This document shows, piece after piece, positions 47,926 through 59,139 of a DNA stretch of 64,000 nt (within the stretch, counting starts at the first letter, position 1; each line of letters starts with the position of its first letter). Below the pieces are notes generated by a model. That model had not been told where the DNA came from and did not search any database. It saw nothing but the letters and a program-made list of their open reading frames with translations. The stretch covers positions 12,674,940 through 12,738,939 of the forward strand of contig NC_135571.1 of the NCBI RefSeq assembly GCF_964340395.1, read 5' to 3'. Source of the stretch: Glandiceps talaboti. Lineage: Eukaryota > Hemichordata > Enteropneusta > Spengelidae. Made by a program: the position numbers and the translations under genes.

Positions 47926-50900
47926 AAATTCCCATATGAGTCGACAGTTAGCCAGGCAAGTTTCTGTATCTCTCTAGTCTGTAAGATACAACATGTTGTG
48001 TTGAACTTAAGGCCCGGTTACACGATGCAACTCGACTAGCAACGCACCATGCAATTCGTCGCATGCGACGAATTGCATCGTGTACTCGCCTCGTCGCAGG
48101 GTCTTGCGACGTTGCAAGGTGCGTCGCAAGGAAACCGACATGTCGGTTTCCTTGCGACGCGTCGCAAGTTGCTTCTCGAGTTGCTTCGTGAGTTGCACCG
48201 TGTAACCACTTCGTCGCGTCGCAAGTAATAACCTTTGACATATACCTACGTGTCAAATGACGTTCAATGTTATGGCCGCCATGTTTTTAGTATAAATATT
48301 CTATTTTAGCAAGTATTTTTTATATCATTTCGATTTATCACCACGATTACCACTTATCAATAGTATACAATGTCTATGAATGCTTGATTTCCGCTGAATA
48401 TCATTTTATTTCCAACTTGAATGCAAGTAGCGACATCGGAAAGATCAACATCGCCCTAAACGAACTTCGAATTGAATAGAGTTTTACTATCGATACCTCA
48501 ACAAGTTTTCAGTCATTTTATTCGTAAATATTAGCAATTTCATAGCATTTTTGCCAAATTCCTGCCGCTAGAAGACTTGACCTCGATGACCTGTAACTTT
48601 TATATATTTACGCATGTGCAACAGTTAGCTCTTACAACTCACCATGCAACTAGTTGCATCGTGTACGCGCTCCCGTCGCAGTTGCAAGCCTCGTCGCATG
48701 CGATGAATTGCTTCATGAGTTGCATCGTGTAACTGGGCCTTTACTAGAGGAGACAGAACAACACAATGTATGTTACAGTCTACTGAATCTCATTATCAAG
48801 AGTAAATTGAAACACTGTAACAAAATTTACAGATAAATGTTACATTTTCAAGAGTAAATTGAAACACTGTAGGAAAATGTACAGATAAATGTTACATTTT
48901 CAAGAGTAAATTGAAACACTGTAACAAAATTTACAGATAAATGTTACATTTTCAAGAGTAAATTGAAACACTGTAACAAAATTTACAGATAAATGTTACA
49001 TTAGCATTCAGAAAACAATGAAGGAAGCACTAAGTAACAATTAGATTATACATTGATATGTCTATGAAATGATTATGTTGCCAGGTCCCAAGATGCATTG
49101 CACATCTCCCCATACAATGTATGTTCATGGGGTTCCTTTGCATGTGCTACTCGGAGGATGGTTGTCACCTAAACATACCCTGGGTTACCAGTAAAATTCT
49201 CTTTCATTGATGGCATTTAGTCTTTGTTCTATAAAATCACTCACAATTATTAAAGAGGTCATCATGTCTTTACATCATTTCATTTCACAATGGAAGTGTT
49301 ATTTCAAATGTAATAAAGACAAAACAAGACTGAACATAACAAGATACCCAACAGCGTCCAACGCAATACATAGTGATACCGGAAAATTGTCACTACATTC
49401 ATGACTTTTACTTTCTGTTTCAGGCAATCCAATGTGGGCAGACGTACTGTAAACACAATGAATTCTGTTGTGCTGTCAATCATCCACACTGTTGTTACCA
49501 TGGTGATAATTCATGCTGTAGTAGTGATTCATTTTTTGCACTGAGCTGTAAGTAAGGATAATCTGTAAGGTATGCTGTGATGGGGCACCCTCACTCATCA
49601 GTCAACTCCTTTTATGTCAGTGAGGGCAGAATGACAGTGCATCTTATGGTCATTAAGTAATGATAGTCTGATATTTCAAGGCAGGGTGTTAGCCAAATGA
49701 TTTACTTGCTGTGTTCAGTATAGTAAAGATTGAAAAAGCTGGGTTTTTTTTTCAAGTGCTTACCTCTACAGATTGTAAATCTGTCAGGACTTTATACTTG
49801 AAGTCCTTGGTTCTGTAGTATCAGTTCCAACTGTTCATCCAATCTTGCAGCCAGAGGGGGTTAGATTCTCAGTCAAGCTCACACTTAATATAGGCAGCTC
49901 AACCCATCGTATACCTGAATACACCACACCTGCATGCACTTGTCATAGGATGTCATCATATTATGATGCTGTATGTAGAATACTGTAAACCTAGATATTT
50001 TCACTACTAGAAAATTTGGCATTTTTACAGTTTTTAACTAGTTCTCAAAGACTAATTTTTATGAATTACCAGACTGGTACATTGTGTTCATGTACAAGAA
50101 GGCATTTTAGTCACTACTTATTTTTACTAATTACCAGACTGGTACATTGTGTTCATGTACAAGAAGGCATTTTAGTCACTACTTATTTTTACTAATTACC
50201 AGACTGGTACATTGTATTCATGTACAAGAAGGCATTTTAGTCACTACTTATTTTTACTAATTACCAGACTGGTACATTGTGTTCATGTACAAGAAGGCAT
50301 TTTAGTCACTACTTATTTTTACTAATAACCAGACCGGTACATTGTGTTCATGTACAAGAAGGCATTTTAGTCACTACTTATTTTTACTAATTACCAGACT
50401 GGTACATTGTGTTCATGTACAAGAAGGCATTTTAGTCACTACTTATTTGTACTAATTACCAGACTGGTACATTGTGTTCATGTACAAGAAGGCATTTTAG
50501 TCACTACTTATTTTTACTAATTACTAGACTGGTACATTGTGTTCATGTACAAGAAGGCATTTTAGTCACTACTTATTTTTACTAATTACTAGACTGGTAC
50601 ATTGTGTTCATGTACAAGATTGAGCATAATCGGAACCACACAATTTTTATTTAGGCCTTATCGCAATTTTTTTGGTATCATTCTAAATAATAACATAACA
50701 TTTTATTTACATATTTGGTTTGACAGGGTTTTGGTTACTTCTGATATTAGTAGTTATATTATCATGTGGTTGTTGTTGTTGCTATCAGCGACGGGGTTAT
50801 TCAAGTCAAGGCTATGCTGTACTGGGCCGTGAAGAATCTAGTTATGATTACGGTTCAATAAGTCCAACTATTGGTACAACGGAACATCCATATCAAGGAC

Positions 50901-52428
50901 ATGCAGTGGTAAGCTTTGTATTTCTTCTCAGAAATTGTTATTTGATAAATTTATATACACAGATTATTGTACATACAAAGTGCATTGTTTGTCCCCCCAT
51001 ACAGTGTCATGTATTCTGTATGCGCAAGAGTGAGGTGATGGTGGGTGGGTGGGTGGGTGGGTGGGTGGGGGGGGGTGAACATACTATTCTGGGATGGTTG
51101 TCACTTGACTATACCCTGGGGTTTAGCAGTAAAATCTATCTCTGTTATTGATGTCATTTATATGCAGAGTGTTTGCATGCCATACTTGGGATGGTTGTCA
51201 CCTGACCATCCCCTGGGTTTAATAGTAAAATCTATCACTGTCACTGATGTCATATATATGCAGAGTGTTTGCATGCCGTACTCGGGATGGTTGTCGCCTG
51301 ACTGTACCCTGGGTTTAATAGTAAAATCTATCACTGTCACTGATGTCATATATATGCAGAGTGTTTGCATGCCGTACCCGGGATGGTTGTCGCCTGACCA
51401 TCCCCCTGGGTTTAGCAGTAAAATCTATCACTGTCACTGATGTCATTTATATGCAGAGTGTTTGCATGCCTTATTTGGGGGATGGTTGTCATTTGGCTGT
51501 ATCCTGGGTTTAACAGTAAAATCGCTCTTTGTCATTGATGGTGTTTAGTCTTTGTTCTTATATATGAATAGGTTGGCTGATTGATTGACCTTGGGGCATT
51601 GAGAGAGTTAAAGACAACACAAAGAGTCTTTTTCCTTTAGCGATAGATCATTCGATCTCTTTTGCTAGTCTTACTCAGAACCCCTGTATCAAACACATGC
51701 ATTGACAAGTTTTTGTGCAATGTTTTCTGTCCAGAAATTATTAGATGTACAGGGAAATACAGTATACTGTATATTTAGCTAAATTAAAGGCCAATGCCAG
51801 TAAAATAAGCCAGTCCACAAACAGTCCTACAGTCCATAATTATGACACAAGTGGTCCAACTATTGGTTTGACAGAGAATGTAAACCAACCACATGACATG
51901 AGTTGGAAATGTAACATTCATGAAGTTTTTTTGTCACAGAAACTATTAAGGTGCATTTGATAAAAATGTCATCTGTGTAATTTATCCTACAAGTAGCCAA
52001 ATAGGGAACTTGCAATCCAGACTGAGCATGCTCAGACGCAAAGGACTATGGGATTATCGGTGGTTATCATAATACCTAATCTGGAGTTACCGATAAAATA
52101 AACTCCCACAATGGTCAGGGTAACTATGAATTGATCGTTCATGGTTGCAAACAATGTAACAGTATTGTTTGCAATACCAATTCATTAGTATTTATTGTTA
52201 CATTTCCCATGATGCAACATTCAACATGGCGAGTTTGCAAGTTCCCTATTTTATGAAGGAACCCCTTTAGTCAAAGCCAACCAATTATAATGTAAAGATT
52301 TTTTCAGAATCTTGATATTGTTTTTATTTTATCGCAGGTATCACCACCACCATATGAGGTATGTACACTGTTTTGTTGTTGTTGTTGTTGTTGTTGTTGT
52401 TGCTGTTGTTGTTGTTGTTGTTGTTGTT

Positions 52429-52459
<31 letters not shown>

Positions 52460-52769
52460 GTATTTAATGACATTTTTATTTGGCTCATTACAAAGAAAGA
52501 GATAGTGTTTTCTGGTGATTGCTGCTATGCAGCTGTTTTAGTATTTTGACCTTCTAGTATTAAGTCAAATGATATTACAGGTACTGAGAATAAGTCAAAC
52601 TTGTTCTTTTTTGACCTTCTAGAAATTACAGGTACTGAGAATTGTATGAACCTTTTTAAAAGTTCTCTGTTAGTAATGTCTAGCAATTCTTTTTTTCAAA
52701 CAGGCTGTTGCAACAGCACCTCCTAGTGTTCCACCTGATCAACCGCCTCCTGCATATTCGGTAAAATGA
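45447..52769 (+). CDS. Shisa-like (CYYR1/WBP1/VOPP1-type) single-pass membrane adaptor
   Basis: Five coding exons: 45447-45506, 49424-49547, 50727-50908, 52338-52358 and 52704-52769. All have GT/AG borders and join in phase to 150 residues. Exon 1 encodes a signal peptide (ATG with A at -3, G at +4). Exon 2 encodes a short Cys-rich ectodomain with the order C, C, CC, CC, CC. QCGQTYC...FCC...HCC resembles the QCGKDCKSYCC start of mature CYYR1. Exon 3 begins a transmembrane helix (WFWLLLILVVILSCGCCCCY, about 62-81), followed by a basic stop-transfer RR and a Tyr/Ser-rich cytosolic part. Exon 4, only 21 nt, encodes VSPPPYE. Exon 5 ends with PPPAYSVK. PPPY and PPAY are WW-domain ligands, as used by this superfamily to bind NEDD4-type ubiquitin ligases in endosomal membranes. 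Which branch it belongs to is unsure. Confidence 0.85.
45901..47125 (+). repeat. 46/48-bp satellite array, about 26 copies, with higher-order structure
   Basis: In intron 1 of the Shisa-like gene. The unit contains TAGTTCCTATACAGTATCGT and CATTTACACCTCCACTCACA, with or without an extra TA. A marked variant (GTTATGATTTAAACC) recurs at 46591, 46779 and 46967, exactly 188 bp apart (four units). Confidence 0.97.
47894..47924 (+). repeat. Uninterrupted run of 31 C
   Basis: Preceded by GACAC and followed by GAAA. Other C/G runs are nearby at about 47241-47254 and 47600-47612. Confidence 0.9.
48010..48740. mobile_element. PIF/Harbinger-like MITE, 731 bp
   Basis: Terminal inverted repeats of 24 bp differ at one base (start AGGCCCGGTTACACGATGCA; right end reads AGGCCCAGTTACACGATGCA on the minus strand). 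TTA stands on both sides (48007-48009 and 48741-48743), the target size and sequence favoured by PIF/Harbinger. Subterminal regions are rich in TTGC/GCAA palindromes such as CGTCGCATGCGACG. There is no transposase frame. Confidence 0.8.
48790..49001 (+). repeat. 52-bp minisatellite, 4 copies
   Basis: GAGTAAATTGAAACACTGTA starts at 48800, 48852, 48904 and 48956. It abuts the MITE on its left. Confidence 0.95.
50040..50625 (+). repeat. 65-bp minisatellite, 9 copies
   Basis: GGTACATTGTGTTCATGTAC recurs every 65 bp from 50076 to 50596, in intron 2 of the Shisa-like gene. A single related copy with more flanking homology lies at 59.14-59.28 kb. Confidence 0.97.
51045..51570 (+). repeat. ~97-bp minisatellite, 5 copies, with (GGGT)n leader
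   Basis: GGGATGGTTGTC recurs at 51091, 51188, 51284, 51380 and 51479, in intron 3 of the Shisa-like gene. A lone related unit is at about 49150-49230. Confidence 0.95.
52000..52250 (+). mobile_element. Tc1/mariner-like MITE, copy 2
   Basis: 251 bp in intron 3 of the Shisa-like gene, ending 87 bp before the microexon. The ends AATAGGGAACTTGCAA and TTGCAAGTTCCCTATT are inverse. If TA is the target, the terminal repeat starts GGGAACTTGCAA. The interior has no frame. Confidence 0.85.
52373..52459 (+). repeat. (GTT)n followed by poly(T)
   Basis: Starts about 14 bases after the microexon, in the intron between coding exons 4 and 5 of the Shisa-like gene. Confidence 0.95.
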
Positions 52770-53047
52770 TGATGGCGAAGATTTCAAAATTTACCAAACT
52801 TGATGTTTGTAAACATCAGATTTACACTGTAGTTGTGAATTCTTTTTATATGTAAGATAAATTTTAAGACTTTGTAGAGTTGTTGTATCGGTAACAATGA
52901 ACACAAACGGTGCAATGTGTTACTACCAAACTAGAGTGACCATAGCATTACAATTTGTTGATGATGTTTCTACATCTTGTACAACGAATTTTGTTATGAA
53001 CAAAATACAGGCACTGTATGTTTACATTTTATGTCAGTGTGAACACA

Positions 53048-53053
53048 AATAAA
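53048..53053 (+). terminator. Poly(A) signal of the Shisa-like gene
   Basis: AATAAA 279 bases past the stop, followed by GTCTTGTGTTTG, a typical downstream element. Confidence 0.65.
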
Positions 53054-53199
53054 CCGTCTTGTGTTTGAATCTTCCTTGGTTCATCTAACAGTTATGTAGC
53101 TTTGTGTTCACAGTCAGATCAAATGTATCCTTGTATATGTTATCAGTGTCTGTATTTTGTTTTATATCATGTTACAAAAGATGTTGTGTAAGACGTTTG

Positions 53200-53562
53200 G
53201 CGTCATGATGGCCGAATGGTTAGAGTGGCCGGCTTGGAATCTGCAGGTTGCAGATTCGAACCCCATCACTGCAGTTTGCTTCTGAGTGGCTAAAGTCCTT
53301 GGCCAAGATTTGAACCATGACTGTGCCTCAGTCAACCCAGCTGTATAATTGGGGACCTGGTAGGATAGCGGTTACAATGTGAATGCTTTAATTGTATGCG
53401 CTTATAGAGGCTGCAATGGATTGTATGCTCCCCAGGGAGTTGAGGAAGTATAAAGGGCTGTTGTGCCGATATAGATCCGAGCCAGTGGTAATAATTGTAA
53501 AGCGCACAGAGCACAGAGTGGGAAAGCACTATATAAAAACTAACATTATCATTATTATAATA
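53200..53562 (+). mobile_element. tRNA-derived SINE
   Basis: The head has an A box TGGCCGAATGG (53209-53219) and a B box GATTCGAACCC (53253-53263; one base off consensus) at tRNA spacing. The tail AAAGCACTATATAAAAACTA followed by ATTATC/ATTATT repeats resembles the 3' ends of CR1/L2 LINEs that mobilise such SINEs. It lies about 150 bp past the poly(A) signal of the Shisa-like gene. Confidence 0.8.
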
Positions 53563-53755
53563 TAAAACATAAACAATGTTGTGCTGCCTAATTTAAATTC
53601 TATAGTTTCTCTGGTTTTGTAGTACATTTACATAGGTTTGTTTCTTATTTCTACTCGTCTCTTTTCTACAAAAATAAATCATAATTGAAAAATACTTATT
53701 TCACCTAGATGTTCTAAAGGTGTGAAATCACTCTTGATGGTCATTATGTTCTACT

Positions 53756-54007
53756 AATAGGGAACTTGCAATCCAGACTGAGCATGCTCAGACGCAAAGG
53801 ACTATGGGATTAATTGTGTTTATCGTAATACCTAATCTGGAGCTACTGATAAAATAAACCTCCCACAATGGTCAGGGTAATTATGAATTTATCATTTGTG
53901 GTTACAAACAATATGTCAACATTGTTTACAATACTAATTGATTAGTATTTATTATCACATTTCCCATAATGCAACATTCAACATGGCCGGTTTGCAAGTT
54001 CCCTATT
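53756..54007 (+). mobile_element. Tc1/mariner-like MITE, copy 3
   Basis: Same ends and interior as the copy at 52000-52250, about 1.5 kb away in the same orientation. TA flanks each GGGAAC end. Confidence 0.85.
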
Positions 54008-54142
54008 CTGACCATAATGTTCTACTTGGCTTATTTTGCATGATGTCAGGGTTTTCTTGGAGAAAAGGGTTCATAATTTTTCGTAAATCATTAAAATTTT
54101 TACTCGGAAACAATTCTTTATATGAGTGTCCCCTAGTTACTG

Positions 54143-54427
54143 CAGGGCTTGAAATTCACCTTTTTCTTTGGTAGTCCTAGTGGGCTACCAGTTTCAGAAA
54201 ATGGTGGCCCAAGGATTGTGACCTGTAGTCCCATATTCCTGAACTGAAAACAGATTTCCTCTATTGGAAATATATGTATTATTAAAATACTTTCATGTCC
54301 ATAAATCTACCATCCTCATTACATAATCAGTGGTAACCTGAGTTGGCTACCAGCTGCAAACTATGTTAGCCCTATGACAAGAACTGGTAGTCTGTGGGCA
54401 TGGGACTACTGTTAATTTCGAGCCCTG
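54143..54427. mobile_element. hAT-like MITE, 285 bp
   Basis: The ends CAGGGCTTGAAATT and AATTTCGAGCCCTG are inverse with one mismatch, and CAGGG is a common hAT terminus. TACTG abuts both ends (54138-54142, 54428-54432). The interior repeats the motif GTAGTC...GGGCTACCA in both orientations. Confidence 0.7.
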
Positions 54428-55261
54428 TACTGGTTAGGTTTTCCTAGCATGTGAAACAGAGAACTGCTGTACTTTGATCTGAGGAAAGAGTGAGTTTTGC
54501 CAAAAACCTGATTTGTTTTTATCAGCAAATAAGAATTACTTGAAAGAAAGAAATTTAATAATATTAACTCATTTTTACTGTTCTCTGATTTTTAAAAGTT
54601 GTCTGTCATAAAGTTACCTCCAAAAGCTGCCAATGTTTTACAGGAATCTTTTGGTCTATATGTCCAAAAGGCAAAAATATACTTAAAATTTCAGAATGTT
54701 ACAAAAAGTATGGTGGATGTCATAGTCAGAGTTTGTCAAGTCACAAATTGACGACAAATGCAGAATTTTTTTTAAGTGGCCATATGGAGGAGAATTTGTC
54801 ATTTTGTTTCTGTAAAACTTACATATTTCTGTTTAGAAACATCTTTCTTTTGGTACAAATGTATTCAGTAAATGAATGTCTTTGATTTTGATTTTGTTCC
54901 ACAATAATCTAAGATTTCTTGTCGTTGCCATGGTAATGAAAAGTTCTGTAACCTGACCAAATTACCTGAATTATAGTACACACCAATAACTAAAGTTAAA
55001 ATTCAATTTGATTTCAATCAAAAGTGTTTCTTTGTGTTTCATTTCATCTGTAAAACTTTACAAGTTTATCAAAACATTCATTCACTAAAAAAGAACAAGA
55101 TTTCTGTGTCTGTAAACACTTTCTGAATATTTATTTCTTCTGAGAACTTTTGATGTGTGGAAGATTTCATTCAGTACTCTAAAAGAGTTGATTTTATCAC
55201 AAGACATTGTGATTGGCAAATAAGTACAATTTATGTTTTGTTCTTTCTGCTAAGGGGATAA
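54428..55261. other. Gene-free stretch
   Basis: I see no supported gene or structured repeat. Confidence 0.5.
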
Positions 55262-55850
55262 ATATACCCAAAATTAGAGGCTGTTTTTTTTTGTTCCACA
55301 ATCAGGTTGAACTTTATACAAGCTACTGGTGCCCACCAATCAGGTTGAACTTCTTATAGTCTGTTGTTTGCCACCAATCATGTTCAACTTTAGATAAGCT
55401 GCTAATTTCCACCAATCAGGTTGAACTTCTTACAGTCTGTTGTTTTCCACCAATCATGTTCAACTTTAGATAAGCTACTAATTTCCACCAATCAGGTTGA
55501 ACTTCTTATAGTCTGTTGTTTTCCACCAATCATGTTCAACTTTAGATAAGCTGCTAATATCCACCAATCAGGTTGAACTTCTTATAGTCTCTTGTTTGCC
55601 ATCAATAATGTTCAACTTTAGATAAGCTGCTAATTTCCACCAATCAGGTTGAACTTCTTATAGTCTGTTGTTTTCGACCAATCATGTTCAACTTTAGATA
55701 AGTTGCTAATTTCCACCAATCAGGTTGAACTTCTTGTAGTCTGTTGTTTGCCACCAATCATGTTCAACTTTAGATAAGCTGCTAATTTCCACCAATCAGG
55801 TTGAACTTCTTATAGTCTGTTGTTTGCCACCAATCATGTTGGATACAGCT
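55262..55850 (+). repeat. 76-bp minisatellite of two 38-bp half-units, each with CCAATCA
   Basis: Alternating half-units start CCACCAATCAGGTTGAACTT and CCACCAATCATGTTCAACTT. There are about 14 half-units, one with a damaged CCAAT. Confidence 0.95.
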
Positions 55851-56249
55851 AAACCTACATTTGTATCCTCATCTGAACTGAGTCTTTAAATGTCTATTAG
55901 TTTGTGTCTACTTATCTCCAATATTGTCAACCATTTTCAAAAACAAATTTGTTTACTGTGTTGCCAGGAATGTGTCACTCACATTTGCATATTTGTAATA
56001 AGTGTGTAATCAATGAATAATGGCTTTATTTGAGTTGTTATAGAAATGTGAATTATTTTCAAGTTTATTATGACATTCATACTGTACTTGCCATATTTAT
56101 GTAAATAAGATCTTTTAGTATAAAATGTGGTTTTGAAATGCAATATTTAACAAAATAAATGCACTGATCTTAGGTAGACATTGTTTAACTTTCCCTTGCA
56201 AATTGTAAAACCATAACTGATTGAACAGTTTGAAATAGATTAAGGAAAG

Positions 56250-56790
56250 TGTGGAGTTGTATTTAACAAAATAGTTGCATTTGCTTTTCTCAGCTTTTCC
56301 TAGCAAACTGCCACCTTATATTTGTAGAAAAGTGGGAAAATGCATGAAAAAAAGTTTGACTCACATTTAGCAAAATAGGTACATTTGCTTTTCTCAGCTT
56401 TTCCTAGCAAACTGCCACATTATATTTGTAGAAAAGTGGGAAAATGCACGAAAAAAAGTTTGACTCACATTTAGCAAAATAGGTACATTTGCTTTTCTTA
56501 GCTTTTCCTAGCAAACTGCCACATTGTATTTGTAGAAAAGTGGGAAAATGCATGAAACAAAGTTTGACTCACATTTAGCAAAATAGGTACATTTGCTTTT
56601 CTTAGCTTTTCCTAGCAAGCTGCCACATTGTATTTGTAGAAAAGTGGGAAAATGCATGAAAAAAAGTTTGACTCACATTTAGCAAAATAGGTACATTTGC
56701 TTTTCTTAGCTTTTCCTAGCAAGCTGCCACATTGTATTTGTAGAAAAGTGGGAAAATGCATGAAAGAAAGTTTAGCAAAATACAAATTTA
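56250..56790 (+). repeat. 104-bp minisatellite, about 5 copies
   Basis: ACTCACATTTAGCAAAATAG starts at 56359, 56463, 56567 and 56671, with a diverged unit on each side. Confidence 0.95.
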
Positions 56791-58147
56791 GATGTATGAA
56801 TTAGAAGTTTCTTAGCTTTCTCTAGAAAATTACTATGTCGCAGTCTATATTGTATATATATATCAAAATAGGTATCAGGCAGATGTTGTCTAAATTTCTG
56901 TCTCAGCCAATATGAAAATATCAAAATAGTTGTATCACTGAGATGTTCCTTAACTTTTCCTAGCAAATCACTACAGCACATTACTGGAAATTGGGGAATA
57001 GAATTCTAGGCTGACATTGTGTTCATCCCAACCTATAATCAGGATAGCTGAGAGCATGGCTTGACTGTCGTATCTTACAGACTATGTGAAATTATGAAGG
57101 AAAGTCATGAATATATTTGAGTGATTATATTATTTTGGGATTGTAATTTCTCATTGATTTTTTTAATCAAGAATCATGAAATAAAAATGAAAAATATTCA
57201 ATTTCACATAAAATGTGTATGTTCACTGCATCATTAAAGCATTTTGAACCGATGAGGGCGCTGTTCATTATCGCTATGTCCACTCAGTTCTCTCTGGAGA
57301 ACGCAGTCTGACATCTGATGGATGGAAAAAATACACAGTAGTAATAGCATGTCATTTTATTGTTCTTGCATTACATTCAAATACCAGATTTGAGTTCTGC
57401 CAATAAAAACGGTTTGGTTTTAAATGACAGGAATATAACGGGTATCATTTAATTTGTATAAAACATCACGACCTAAAAACGTATAAACTCAGTATGTTCC
57501 CCGTTTTTATTTCAGAACCATATGGCTACCTCATTACCATAACAATATAATGACTTCAAAAATAACTACGCCGCTTTGTTCGAACAGCTGTCTAGTAACA
57601 TTTGGCGCTGCAGATTCCCACAATAATGAACAAAAAATGAAAGATGTCGATCATAAATATGCATATTAAAATGCACGTGGCATACAAAAATGCATATTTT
57701 ATAAGCAAATGCATATGTTGGACACACGATACCTACTATGTATGTTGAAAATACTTCCAACATATTCCAACCTTTACTGAATAACCTTGGCCCCCAATAT
57801 GTTCCAGTTCCATAATTAATAACGAATGCCCCAGTCGTTATCATTTCCCATGGCTATCAGTTCTTGCCACTAGAAGTAATTCTATAATGAATGTAATAAC
57901 GACTTGTCTAGTGCAATCTCCTTTTTATCTGGTTTGTTTCCGCTTTAATTATATATTCATTGAATTATTAATGAGGACATAATAGGTACATAAAATTGAT
58001 ATATATTTCAATGAATATTTAATTAAATCTGATATGCCAGACAATAGAGGGTTGTTTGTTTGTTAAATGTGTACTCAGATAAGATTATACGGAGTACGGT
58101 TAATGGTAGTTTTCTAAGGGGAGGAATTATTTATCATAGTTATTATA
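56791..58147. other. Gene-free stretch
   Basis: No coding exon is supported. GATGAGGGCGCTG at about 57253 is one of several GAGGGCGC motifs in the window. Confidence 0.5.
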
Positions 58148-58440
58148 CTATGCACAAGCCAAGTTATTGTCCTTGAACAGAAAATATGGATTATACACCC
58201 TAGTCATTCTACGTCACTGGTTCTGCGGTGATCGAAATAGGAGTCAAAACTTTATAAAATCGCCATTTTATTTTCCATTTTTTTCATGAATTATGCTTGA
58301 GGAGGTATTAATCCATTCAATCGTAAAATACTCGTGACCAAGTGACTCATAGTGACAAGACCCCTTATCGAATCACTCCTACTTTCCTTGGCTGAACGAA
58401 GTACAATATTGGGGAATAAGACCTCTAATTGTCCAGCTAT
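58148..58440 (+). repeat. Dispersed repeat family C, copy 3
   Basis: Shares CACTGGTTCTGC, CTTGGCTGAACGAAG and AATATTGGGGAA with 36.7-37.07 kb. Confidence 0.7.
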
Positions 58441-59139
58441 CTATGTAGTCACTAGCATCGTGATAGTATTGAATCCCCGTATGTAAACGTATCTGTGTAG
58501 CTCTACACATAATATGGTAAGATACATCCGACCATTGTAAATTGATTTTTGGGTCCACATCCAAAAATCAGCGCCCCCAACGCGATCACGATATCAACCT
58601 AGCTATTACTGCATCACTTAGGGATAGAATCGACTTCGAATTACAAGTAATAATAAGTGAGCTTACAATATATACTTGTGGTATGTTAACATTTTTCAGT
58701 AAATATATTGTTGATTTCTGACTTAAAAATCATACTCCAGTTGCAACTAGTGTGAGATGCTTCAACGATTCATTCCGTTGTCATGACAACGTTAATGAAG
58801 CAAGGTGATTTGATCCTGTGCGTATTAGTAATCAATCATACGTGTTGCATGCTATAGATTTCATAGTATTTTATTGTCTCCATTGTATGGTGTCAACCGT
58901 AGTCGATTGTCTGTGACGATACTGTCACGAAAATAACTCTGAGTCGTTTAGTCACACATTCAATATTCAGGGTTACTAGTAATAGTACCAGGCAATTCTT
59001 CCCAACGACGCCTCTGTAACCTCGCGCCATATTGAACGTCGACAAATGTGACCAAACATCACCCCTCCCTCCCCTCCCATTTGCCAAACCCGTGTTTCCC
59101 CACCAAAATTTGCCATTTTGATAAAGACAAGCATTTAAT

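Noticed and set aside
48007-48256. Overlapping minus-strand open frames rich in Cys, Arg and Thr
   Set aside because: They fall within the palindromic end of a MITE and follow its repeated GCAACT text.
53209-53275. Functional tRNA gene
   Set aside because: A and B boxes are present, but the arms do not fold into a full cloverleaf that I could verify, and the sequence continues into a SINE body and tail.
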